Of a stretch of DNA of 64,000 nucleotides, positions 25,244 to 33,169 are shown in pieces. The DNA lies in the NCBI GenBank assembly GCA_965116235.1, contig OZ220496.1, positions 930,001 through 994,000 on the forward strand. Reading direction: 5' to 3'. The stretch's first letter is position 1, and every line of letters begins with the position of its first letter. A program made the position numbers and the translations under genes. The notes beneath the pieces were generated by a model. That model ran no database searches. It saw nothing but the letters and a program-made list of their open reading frames with translations, and was not told the origin of the DNA. Origin of the DNA: MPNP01 sp965116235. Its GTDB lineage: Bacteria; Pseudomonadota; Alphaproteobacteria; Rhodobacterales; Rhodobacteraceae.

Positions 25244-25918
25244 TCAATGTGGCATTTTGCTTTTGGCAAATGCCAGCTGATGAAACCGGGATTGTCTGGG
25301 ATCTCTTTGATAAGTTCGGCTTACGGGACAACTTCTTCGAACCTGGCAACCGGAATCAAGGCAATCCCGACCTTTCTCGGTCACGATAAAGTCGCGACAA
25401 CCATCAGCATCGTAATGTGTGGTTGTCAGAACGTCTATCGGGCAGGACTCAGTGCACGGCTTGTCATGACACTCAACGCATGGGCTGGCGGGTGGAGAAG
25501 AAGGCAATGCAATCCGGTAGTTGAAACACAGCGCTCCCCTGTAGGATACCAGCAGTCCAGCCGTGTCATGAACCAAAAACTGAACGGGCGAATGCCAGCT
25601 TCTTCCTGTCTTGACGGCCCAAGTCAAGAACGGATGATAGGGCGGACCTCCGAAAGGATAAAAAGGCAGGCCGGCAAATGCATTGGCCAAACCATCAATG
25701 ACTCGTTTGGACCAGCGGTCCATCGCATTGGGCTTGCCATCCCTGAATTCGCGCTGCTGGGTAAAGTAGGACCAAAAACCGGGCTCCTTGGGACCAAACA
25801 TGATAAGGGTTCTCGCATCTCTTGGAACCCCATCACCAGTTTCGGGATAGAAGCCGCCAAAGATCTCCAGAGAGTCCTCTCCGGCCATCTGGTTGATGTC
25901 ATCGTAAACGTCAGCCAA
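25244..25918 (-). CDS. ferredoxin-type iron-sulfur protein downstream of argB
   Basis: A 224-residue protein with cysteine motifs in its C-terminal half: CVECHDKPCTESCPIDVL, then CRDF, and later CLDSGCQVRRSCPVS, enough for two iron-sulfur centres in an unusual arrangement. The N-terminal 100 residues (GFYPETGDGVPRDARTLIMFGPKEPGFW) resemble cobalamin-free reductive epoxyqueuosine-reductase-like or uncharacterised ferredoxin proteins. The start is a TTG with GGAGCGG upstream. It lies 18 bases after argB, as in some alphaproteobacteria (recalled). Electron partner and substrate are unknown. Confidence 0.75.
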   Translation of the reverse strand: MADVYDDINQMAGEDSLEIFGGFYPETGDGVPRDARTLIMFGPKEPGFWSYFTQQREFRDGKPNAMDRWSKRVIDGLANAFAGLPFYPFGGPPYHPFLTWAVKTGRSWHSPVQFLVHDTAGLLVSYRGALCFNYRIALPSSPPASPCVECHDKPCTESCPIDVLTTTHYDADGCRDFIVTEKGRDCLDSGCQVRRSCPVSRTYQRDPRQSRFHQLAFAKSKMPH

Positions 25919-25936
25919 AACGAGGTATCCGCTCCA

Positions 25937-26797
25937 TCAGGCTCTTTTCTCTGAAATCAGAGTGCCCACGCCCTGGCTGGTAAAAAGTTCCAGCAACACC
26001 GCGTTGGGAGTCTTGCCGTTGAGAATGACCACGGCCCTTACACCATCCTGCACGGCTTTTACAGCGGTTTCGGCCTTGGGGATCATGCCCCCATCTATGA
26101 CTTCTTCCTGAATCTTGATATCAATATTGCTCGGAGTCAGCCGCGTTAGCAGTTTACCGTCTTGATCCAGGATACCATCAACGTCCGTTAGCAGTAAAAG
26201 GCGGGCGGCATTGAGGGCAGCCGCGATGGCACCAGCAACCGTATCTCCATTGACATTGAGTGTTTCCCCCTCGGCGCTTACGCCGATTGGAGCAATGACG
26301 GGAATGAGTCCACTGCGAAGCAAATTCCTGATTACGTCTGTGTTGATTCTGGCTGGAATTCCAACCATCCCCAGCTCGGGTTCAGAATGATCACATACCA
26401 TTATGCTGGCATCCTTGCCTGAAATGCCTATGGCTTGGCCACCTTCGTTGTTGATTGCCTGGACGATGCCCTTGTTCACGTTGCCCGCGAGGACCATCTC
26501 GACAACTTCGACAATCTCTGGGCTGGAGACTCTCTTGCCCCTGATAAAGCTGGAAGAGATGTTCAATCTCTCCAAAGTACGGTTGATTTTTGGCCCTCCC
26601 CCGTGAATCACAACGGCATTTATGCCGACCTGGCGCATCAGAACCACATCACGGGCGAAACCGTTCAGGATATTTTCATCCGTCATGGCATGCCCGCCAA
26701 TCTTGATGACCACGATGGCGTTGTCGTATCGTTGTAGATAGGGTAACGCCTCCGACAGTGTTCTTGCCGATGCCACCCAATCCCTTTTATTGACCAT
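25937..26797 (-). CDS. argB: acetylglutamate kinase
   Basis: Phosphorylates N-acetyl-L-glutamate in arginine synthesis. 286 residues. Amino-acid kinase signatures: VVIKIGGHAMTD near residue 30, VVIHGGGPKINRTLERL, RINTDVIRNLLRSGLIPVIAPIG, NVNGDTVAGAIAAAL and LLLTDVDGILD. The N-terminal extension before the fold is about 30 residues, seen in hexameric, arginine-inhibited forms, so feedback control by arginine is likely. First gene of a two-gene unit with the ferredoxin gene; a tRNA-Arg lies downstream. Confidence 0.97.
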   Translation of the reverse strand: MVNKRDWVASARTLSEALPYLQRYDNAIVVIKIGGHAMTDENILNGFARDVVLMRQVGINAVVIHGGGPKINRTLERLNISSSFIRGKRVSSPEIVEVVEMVLAGNVNKGIVQAINNEGGQAIGISGKDASIMVCDHSEPELGMVGIPARINTDVIRNLLRSGLIPVIAPIGVSAEGETLNVNGDTVAGAIAAALNAARLLLLTDVDGILDQDGKLLTRLTPSNIDIKIQEEVIDGGMIPKAETAVKAVQDGVRAVVILNGKTPNAVLLELFTSQGVGTLISEKRA

Positions 26798-26919
26798 GCG
26801 CTATGTTCCTAAAGATGACCAGACCGACCTCCATCGTAGTGTTTGCAGAACAAATTTAAAGAAGCAACAAGCATAAGGTGTCATTTTCAGTTGTGGCGGG
26901 CTCTTGCAACGCCCACTGC

Positions 26920-27925
26920 CTAGTGTTTCATTTCAATCATATGACACCCATTTTTCCAGGACCGGACCCGGTCCTCCGGCGCCTTGCTCCACCGAAAGGG
27001 TCGCGCCGGATGTTCGTTGTGGTGTGCAATAAACCCTTCCACCGCTGCGATGCACTCCGCCAGCGAGTTGAAGATGGCCTGCTTGCGCCGCTGACGGGCC
27101 CGTTTCGAGAAAAAGCCCTCCACCGCATGGGTCCACGACGCCGAGGTCGGCGTGAAGTGAAAGTGCCCGCGCGGAGGGTCCGCCAGCCATTCCATAACCG
27201 TGGCCGACTTGTGCGAGGACACATTGTCCAGAATGACATGGACATCCACGTCGGCATCGAGGCCTTCGGCCACAGGGTCGAGGAAGGCGACGAAGTCCTC
27301 GGAGCGGTGCCGCTCGGTCATCCGACCGATCACGCGACCCGTGGCGACATCCCGGGCCGCCAGCAGGCCGGTGGTGCCATGGCGGACATAGTCATGGGTG
27401 CGGGTCGCGGTGTGTCCCGGGGTTATGGGCCAGGGCTTCGGGGTGCGTCCCAAGGCCGGGATCTGCGGCGTCTCGTCGATGGACAGCACGACCGCATGGT
27501 CCGGCGGGTTCCCATACAGACCGACGACATCACGGATCTTCGGGGCCAAGGCGGGATCCCGCGAGACCTTGAAGGTCGACACCCGATGGGGGTACAGCCG
27601 GTGTCGGCGCAGAATGGTGCGGACACTTGACATGGCCACGCCCGTCTCGCGGGCCAGTGCCTTGAGCGTCCAGTGGCTGGCATGCTCGGGCGACGGCTCC
27701 ATCGCCGTCTGAACCACCTCGGCCACCTTCTCCGGGCTGATGGGCGCCCGACCATGCCGGCCTCCAGAAAGCGGTCCCACCAGTGCCCTACGGTGAACTT
27801 GGACATGCCAGTGCGACGCACGGTCTTGAACCGGCCATGGCCGGCGCCCAGCGTCAGGATGATACGAGCTCGCCAGACATGCTTTTGAGGCGACTGCGGA
27901 CAGGATAACGGGGGGACGGGGCCAT
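26920..27925 (-). pseudogene. IS630-family transposase, frame-disrupted
   Basis: The C-terminal 250 residues are intact: HASHWTLKALARETGVAMS, VVLSIDETPQIPALGRT (first Asp), VHVILDNVSSHKS (second Asp) and FHFTPTSASWTHAVEGFFSK (Glu). The N-terminus is split across three frames: MAPSPRYPVR from an ATG at 27925, then PQKHVWRARIILTLGAGHG and MSKFTVGHWWDRFLEAG in a second frame, then the main frame from about GRHGRAPISPEK. Short segments normally between these pieces are missing, so deletions rather than single slips are likely. A long open frame continuing to 27963 in the main frame is not the real N-terminus. Probably inactive. Confidence 0.85.
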
Positions 27926-28144
27926 GATCCGCTCCGTGTCAGGGGAATGAAGGGTCCCGCCATCAGTGTTGGCTGAAAACAGGGTCGGATATCCGGCCAA
28001 TAATAAGAACTGTTTGTTTTAATTCAATCACTAGGAATTTGTTCTGACCCAATAACTATGTTAAAAAAAAAGATGTGACTTACCGGCAGGGCGGGCCAGG
28101 GTCATGAATCAACATCCTAGGTTCGGCGTTAATAAAATCGCGAC

Positions 28145-29077
28145 GACCAGCGGCGGTGTGTGGAGGAGGGTCTGGAGGCCGCCTTGGAGCGCCGCGTACA
28201 GGCGAACCGCAAGCCACGCAAGCGGGACGGGGCGGGGGAAGCCGCCCGGACGATGATCGCCGGATCGGACCCGCCGGAGGGACGTGCAGGCTGGACCTTG
28301 ACCCTGCTGGGCGAGCGTTTGGTCGAGATGGGCGTGGTGGACAGCATCGCGACTGAAACGGTACGGGTGGCGTTAAAAAAAACTCTTTGAAGCCGTGGCG
28401 GTCCCGTTTCTGGTGCATCCCACCCCGGAAGAATGCCGACTTCGTGGCGGCCATGGAGGATGTCCGGGATGTCGATCACCGGGACTTCGACGACGATACG
28501 GTCCTGGCGTGCGTCGACGAGGTATCCAAGCAACGGACGAAGGAGGTGCGCACGGCGGTACCGATGGAACCAGGACAGCCGGCTCGTATCGACGGCGAGT
28601 ATGAGCGCAACGGCACGGCCAACCTGTTCATGGTGTGTGCTCCTCTGCGGGGCTGGCGTCCTGTGAAGGTCACCGAGCGCCGCACCACGGCCGACTTCGC
28701 GACCCTGCTGGCGGACCGGGCGAATGTGCACTTTCCGAACCAGAAGATCGTGTTGGTGATGGACAATCGGAACACGCACAAGCTGTCCAGCCTGTATCAT
28801 GTCTATCCCCCCCCCCAAGGAGGCCCGGCGGCTGAGCCGCCGCTTTGAGGTGCACCACACGCCCAAGCACGGGAGCGGGCTAAACATCGCGGAAAGCGAG
28901 ATCAGCGTGTTGAGCCGCCAGTGTCTGTCCCGGCGTCTGGCGGACCGGGAGACGCGGACCCGCGAGGTGGCGGCATGGCCGGCGGCCATCAATGCGGACC
29001 CGCGTCCGGTGAAGTGGCGGTTTACGGCAGCCGAGGCGCGCATCAAGCGGCATTCGCTCTATCCATCAATTCAATAA
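28145..29077 (+). pseudogene. IS630-family transposase (second type), broken at homopolymer runs
   Basis: Three overlapping frames together encode one transposase. Frame one: VEEGLEAALERR to VRVALKKTL; frame two: KPWRSRFWCIPP, EDVRDVDHRDFDDD, RNGTANLFMVCAPL, IVLVMDNRNTHKLSSLY; frame three: KEARRLSRRFEVHHTPKHGSGLN to RIKRHSLYPSIQ. The switches fall at an A8 run (28375-28382) and a C10 run (28807-28816). The N-terminal helix-turn-helix is missing, and the usual GSWLN motif is GSGLN. The right end is next to a CTAG at about 29088-29091, consistent with TA insertion. Confidence 0.85.
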
Positions 29078-29079
29078 TG

Positions 29080-29244
29080 TCAAACCACTAGTTGTGGGTA
29101 TGTCGGCAGTGATTCACCGCTCTCCCACTGATCAATTTTATTAAAATGTTTTTTGGCTTCAGAAAGAGAGAAACCGGCCTCCTCTCTTACCCAGGAAACA
29201 AGAGAGGGGGTGACTGGCATGCCTGTGTCTTGTTGCGTCACCAT
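29080..29244 (-). pseudogene. ImmA/IrrE-family protein, N-terminal fragment cut at an IS630 end
   Basis: A short frame from ATG at 29244 (AGGAA about 9 bases upstream) encodes 54 residues. From the inner Met at 29220 it reads MPVTPSLVSWVREEAG, FSLSEAKKHF and WESGESLPTYPQL, which closely follow the N-terminal helix-turn-helix part of COG2856-type ImmA/IrrE metallopeptidase or antitoxin-like proteins (normally about 350-400 residues). Homology stops exactly at the CTAG beside the IS630 right end, so the gene was cut by the element. The HExxH protease part is not found on the other side of the IS. Confidence 0.65.
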
Positions 29245-29648
29245 CGTGCTTGTTCCTCGATTGTAGCTTAGTTTCCGTAGCTTTTCTCAAAACTTCCAAG
29301 TCTATGCTTCAACCTGATCAACTTACAACATTGGAAATACGTAGTGAAAAGACACAATTAATTCGTTTTGAACAATCATACAACTGTAGGTTCCGTAGCA
29401 TTAAATTCTGCTATCGCATAATAGGCCATCACAGCGAAATAGTTGCCATCTGACAACACTGACTCTGTCAAAGCTGGCCGACTGTGAATATGCAATGCGG
29501 CTCAAAGGCAAAGGGAGAGAGGGGGTTACATACAGTGACAACATTCTTGTAGCAGAGAGGCCTTTATACTGTCAATCCAGAACACGAGTGCTCGACATTC
29601 GAGATTAGGTCACTGATCTGATACCTCGACCCGACCCACGCCGACCAT
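29245..29648. other. non-coding region
   Basis: About 400 AT-rich bases upstream of the ImmA/IrrE-type fragment, presumably containing its former promoter. I see no gene, RNA or repeat. Confidence 0.4.
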
Positions 29649-29838
29649 CGCGACATCAACTATCGGCTGCTGCCCGGTTGCCAAAGCAAGGCTTGCCAGT
29701 TGGCTCATATCGCCAGGCCCGGCCAGTATGTCTGGAACCGCATGTTGGATCTGTACAGCCGCTTTTATCGCATGCAGCACATGCATAGTGCGTTGCCTCA
29801 GCTGCTCACACTCTTCAATCTAGGCAAGAGTTTCGCGC
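29649..29838 (+). pseudogene. TnpB/IS200-IS605 OrfB-like N-terminal fragment
   Basis: The frame reads YRLLPGCQSKACQLAHIA, RPGQYVWNRMLDLY and, after a gap, LFNLGKSFA. This order (YRLLPG, RYVWN, SLGKxF) is the N-terminus of OrfB/TnpB-type RNA-guided nucleases. There is no start codon in frame before it, the reading falls into unrelated sequence after 29838, and the nuclease domain is missing. It is a relic of an IS200/IS605-type element. Confidence 0.6.
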
Positions 29839-30145
29839 CGCCAGCCATCTTGACGCGAACAGGGGGATCAAGCGAGTGCCCAGGGCATCCGGGCCGAAGC
29901 CTGAGGCGCGGCGACGATGCATGGCACCACCGGAAGCGGTTGGTCGACGACAAAACGGCAATCAAAACTGTCGGTTTTTATCCCGACAAATCGTTATGAA
30001 ATTTTCTGATCACTGACAATCGCTTCAGTTGATTATGTCCTTAGGAGAAATTACTGGTTTGCAACAGACCATGATTGACAATCCGATACCGCGAGTATAG
30101 ATTGGCGTGACAGAGATCCGTCTGGTTCCAGTCAGGAGACATGTC
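29839..30145. other. non-coding region after the TnpB-like relic
   Basis: About 300 bases that may include further decayed transposon sequence and then the promoter of the Uma2-family gene. No element is recognisable. Confidence 0.35.
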
Positions 30146-30880
30146 ATGTCAGCCAATGTCGCCCCCGATCATGTTGTTGGCCCCCTCGGATCCGATTTCT
30201 ATCGGATTCAGGTCCCTGGGCATTTTGTTGAGCGTTTGGCCCCTCATATTGACCGGCTTGATTTGGGCCGCAAGCTTATGCTGGACGCCACGCGCGGCAT
30301 CATTACCTGGATGAATCCGTCTCCGACCCATGAGGGCCTGGTGAACGCCGCCGACCGGATTGTAACGAAACTGGGAGAGTTGTGGCAACTGGACGTGGCC
30401 AACCATCGCGGTTCTCGCTGGCGGGGTCCCGATAATCGGCGTCAGCCTGAGGCGGAACCCGACGAGGCTTTTTATATTGGTGCCAAGGTTCAGGCATGGA
30501 TGGTGGCCGAAGACGAAAGTATGCTTGCGGGGGAAGCGTTTGTTGCGGCGAATCCACCCGACCTGGTGGTTGAAGTAGAAGTTACGCATTGGGATGCCGA
30601 CAAGTGGAGGTTCTGGGCCGAAATCGGTGTTGTGGAACTGTGGTCCGTCAAGGCCAATCGGCAAACCAGCACTCTGCAACTGGACATTAGGGATTTGACC
30701 GGTGCCGCTGTTCATGATCGGCACGAGTCTCGTTTTTTCCCCGGTGTGAGCCTTGCTGTTTTGAATCAGGCTTTTGATTTGGCCCGGAGGAAGCGATTTG
30801 CGGCGATGGCGGACGTTTTGCAGGCGATGGTCAAGCCGATTCGGTCTCACACCGCACCGTCGACAGATCCTGGACAGTGA
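30146..30880 (+). CDS. Uma2 family protein (DUF820, PD-(D/E)XK-like)
   Basis: A 244-residue protein of the Uma2 family, predicted to have a restriction-endonuclease-like fold. The characteristic stretch is EPDEAFYIG, then PPDLVVEVEVTHWDADKWRFWAEIGVVELW, which supplies the D...ExE/K-type active-site pattern. The start ATG at 30146 has AGGAGA about 7 bases upstream; the frame is open to a GTG at 30107. It stands alone between IS remnants and the urease operon. The family is abundant in cyanobacteria and scattered elsewhere; no target is known. It may be part of the mobile region. Confidence 0.8.
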   Translation: MSANVAPDHVVGPLGSDFYRIQVPGHFVERLAPHIDRLDLGRKLMLDATRGIITWMNPSPTHEGLVNAADRIVTKLGELWQLDVANHRGSRWRGPDNRRQPEAEPDEAFYIGAKVQAWMVAEDESMLAGEAFVAANPPDLVVEVEVTHWDADKWRFWAEIGVVELWSVKANRQTSTLQLDIRDLTGAAVHDRHESRFFPGVSLAVLNQAFDLARRKRFAAMADVLQAMVKPIRSHTAPSTDPGQ

Positions 30881-31366
30881 TGCGATTCATAATGATCACA
30901 AGTCCAGCCACCATGGGCGATGGGGAGGGGATGTAGCATCCCCTCATGCGATGGGGTAGCAATAGAGTCAGCGGGAGACGCTTGGTAGTGAGCGAGTTTG
31001 ATATAATTTCCTTTTGATTTAGACAGTAAACTCATTAATCACATTTTGTGGGGGTTACGTAGTGCCTACCAGGAAAAGCTTCAGATTGTCATGCGGAGCA
31101 TCAGATCGGATTGCCCGATGGTCTTTCCCGGCTCTTTTTGCTGTGAATGTTGGGTCTCAAGCCGGCTTTTCTACCCCTGAAGCGACCCTCCTTGACCAAC
31201 ACCTCATTCTGTACCAATCGTTGCTCAGGCACTGGTGGGGTTTTAGCCGATTTTGAACTGGATGCAATCTGGAAACATTTGAGCCGTTATCCAACCGGCC
31301 AACATTTTGGCACCAGCACAAATGGCACCGGGTTCGATGTGGGTCAGACGCTGATGCCGCCCCCTT
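30881..31366. other. intergenic region with a short hairpin
   Basis: About 490 bases between the Uma2 gene and ureG (convergent). GGGGATG at 30927-30933 pairs with CATCCCC at 30937-30943 around a three-base loop, a possible terminator for the Uma2 gene although no T-run follows. No convincing gene is seen in the rest. Confidence 0.4.
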
Positions 31367-32002
31367 TCACGTCATACCTGTCTGTCCAACCGACAACATT
31401 CCAGCTTCTTCGATGAAACGAATGACTTCCCCCTGTCCAGTGCCATCCTTGAGATTGCTGAATACATAGGGACGCCCTTTGCGCATGCGTTCGGTATCGT
31501 CTCTCATTATATCCAATGAGGCCCCGACATGGGGTGCAAGATCAATCTTGTTGATGACCAGAAAATCCGACCGCGTAATGCCAGGACCGCCCTTGCGAGG
31601 AATCTTTTCACCTTCGGCAACATCAATTACGTAAATTGTCAAATCTGCTAGCTCGGGACTGAATGTCGCCGAGAGATTGTCTCCACCGCTCTCGACGAAC
31701 ACGATGTCAAGAGCAGGAAACTTCTCTTGCAAATCGGCAATCGCAGCCAGATTCATGGATGCATCTTCTCGTATCGCCGTGTGTGGGCAACCTCCTGTCT
31801 CAACGCCAACAATGCGATCCTTCGGCAGCGCATTGGCCTCGGTCAGAATTCTTGCATCCTCTTGCGTGTAGATGTCATTGGTGACGACGGCGATATCATA
31901 ACGATCTCGCAAGGCTTTGCACAGTACCTCAAGCAAGGCCGTCTTGCCTGCGCCGACCGGTCCGCCGACACCTACTCTGAGGGGTGATTTCGGGTAACTC
32001 AT
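31367..32002 (-). CDS. ureG: urease accessory GTPase UreG
   Basis: A SIMIBI GTPase that drives nickel insertion into urease with UreD/F/E. 211 residues. It has the P-loop GVGGPVGAGKT at the N-terminus, VVTNDIYTQEDA, the metal-binding CPH motif in ETGGCPHTAIREDASMN, FVESGGDNLSATF and the guanine motif VINKIDLAP. The start ATG at 32002 matches the family; the open frame upstream lies in ureF. It ends the urease operon, 10 bases after ureF. Confidence 0.97.
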   Translation of the reverse strand: MSYPKSPLRVGVGGPVGAGKTALLEVLCKALRDRYDIAVVTNDIYTQEDARILTEANALPKDRIVGVETGGCPHTAIREDASMNLAAIADLQEKFPALDIVFVESGGDNLSATFSPELADLTIYVIDVAEGEKIPRKGGPGITRSDFLVINKIDLAPHVGASLDIMRDDTERMRKGRPYVFSNLKDGTGQGEVIRFIEEAGMLSVGQTGMT

Positions 32003-32012
32003 GACTGTAATC

Positions 32013-32699
32013 CTAAGATCTGAATAATCGTGTATACTGTGTTTCATGCTGGCTGCTTGCAATGGCCATCGCCGGAGCAGAGGCACCAACTTGTGCATCC
32101 TTGATGTTCAATCCGTCGGCAACGATATAGGGTATCGATTCTGACAGATTGAACAGCAGTTTCTGGCCTTCGGTCTGGCCTAGCGGGACAAGTTTGACCG
32201 CGGCCGCGACTTGGCTCTCCACCGTCGACCATGCAAAGCCCAGAGATGCATCGGGCAATGTGATTGACCACTCCACTGCAGCCAGGGCGTAAGGGGCCAG
32301 TTGCGTCTTTTGCAAGGCATCACTCCAGCAGGCTTCTCGGGTGATTTCAAGATCATGTATCAAGGTGTGCAAAGCTTTGGCCCTGTGGATTTCTTCTTGC
32401 CGCAGTTCTGAAGTTTCACGGGAGGCCAGCAATACGGCACTCCAGTATTCAATCGATTTTATGTCATCATTTTGGATTGCAATGTAGATGCGTTTCAGTA
32501 CTGGAATCTCGAGATGGGCCATGCTGTCTTGCAACAAGCCCTCGAGCCAGCTTTCGGCCTCATGAGCATGGCGGACCCATCCGCACTCGACGGCAAACTC
32601 CAGTCCTTGAGAAAAGCTGAACCCGCCAATCGGCAGTGAAGGGCTGATCAGCTGCATGAGCCTGACCAAAGCCAAAGGCGATGAGCGATCAATGCTCAT
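32013..32699 (-). CDS. ureF: urease accessory protein UreF
   Basis: An all-helical nickel-chaperone partner that bridges UreD and UreG. 228 residues with the family opening LVRLMQLISPSLPIGGFSFSQGLE and a C-terminal region SQVAAAVKLVPLGQTEGQKLL. Start ATG overlaps the end of ureE by 11 bases, so translation is coupled. No deviations noted. Confidence 0.95.
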   Translation of the reverse strand: MSIDRSSPLALVRLMQLISPSLPIGGFSFSQGLEFAVECGWVRHAHEAESWLEGLLQDSMAHLEIPVLKRIYIAIQNDDIKSIEYWSAVLLASRETSELRQEEIHRAKALHTLIHDLEITREACWSDALQKTQLAPYALAAVEWSITLPDASLGFAWSTVESQVAAAVKLVPLGQTEGQKLLFNLSESIPYIVADGLNIKDAQVGASAPAMAIASSQHETQYTRLFRS

Positions 32700-33168
32700 G
32701 GTCGGTTATGTCATCATGGCCATGTCGTCCAAATGCATGGTTGCTGCCGTGTTCTCCGTAAGCGCCCGGCTCAGGCTCGAATGGCAACAGTGCATAGGCG
32801 GGTGCAAGGCCCATCTTCTTCATCATTGCATCCAGAACGTCATCAATCTGGTAGCGAAGCTCATTCTTGAGTATCTGCAACGGTACATGCCGATTGCCCA
32901 AGTGATAGCAGGCGCGGGCAAAAAGATGTGAATCTCGGGTTTTGACAACCGCGACCTCCTCCTGTGCGGCTCTGACCTGAATGATGCTGTCATCATCGGC
33001 TTGAAGGAGGTTGCCATCTCGCATGATCGGACCTCGGTCCAGAAAAATTCCGGCCTCGCGACCATCGTCCAGCCGGTGCTTGAAGCGGGCCTTTACACGC
33101 ATATCCAAGGGCAGGGTCAAGGTTGCCGAGGGGACACCGGCATGAATTCTCTGCACGACCCTTATCAT
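32689..33168 (-). CDS. ureE: urease accessory protein UreE (nickel metallochaperone)
   Basis: A 159-residue nickel carrier. The N-terminal part (LTLPLDMRVKARFKHRLDDGREAGIFLDRG) is the peptide-binding domain, followed by the metal-binding domain with CYHLGNRHVPLQI. The tail is rich in His (HGSNHAFGRHGHDD, ITDHEH), the usual nickel reservoir. The ATG at 33168 is chosen over a longer frame that runs into ureC. It starts one base after the ureC stop and overlaps ureF. Confidence 0.93.
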   Translation of the reverse strand: MIRVVQRIHAGVPSATLTLPLDMRVKARFKHRLDDGREAGIFLDRGPIMRDGNLLQADDDSIIQVRAAQEEVAVVKTRDSHLFARACYHLGNRHVPLQILKNELRYQIDDVLDAMMKKMGLAPAYALLPFEPEPGAYGEHGSNHAFGRHGHDDITDHEH

Positions 33169-33169
33169 G

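Noticed and set aside
26878..27630. 250-residue plus-strand open frame
   Set aside because: Antisense to the IS630 transposase at 26920-27925; Arg/Gly-rich shadow.
27423..27821. 132-residue separate gene on the minus strand
   Set aside because: Only its first part (MSKFTVGHWWDRFLEAG) is meaningful and belongs to the frame-shifted IS630 transposase.
28129..29046. 305-residue open frame on the minus strand
   Set aside because: Antisense to the IS630-type transposase pieces, which match a known family on the other strand.
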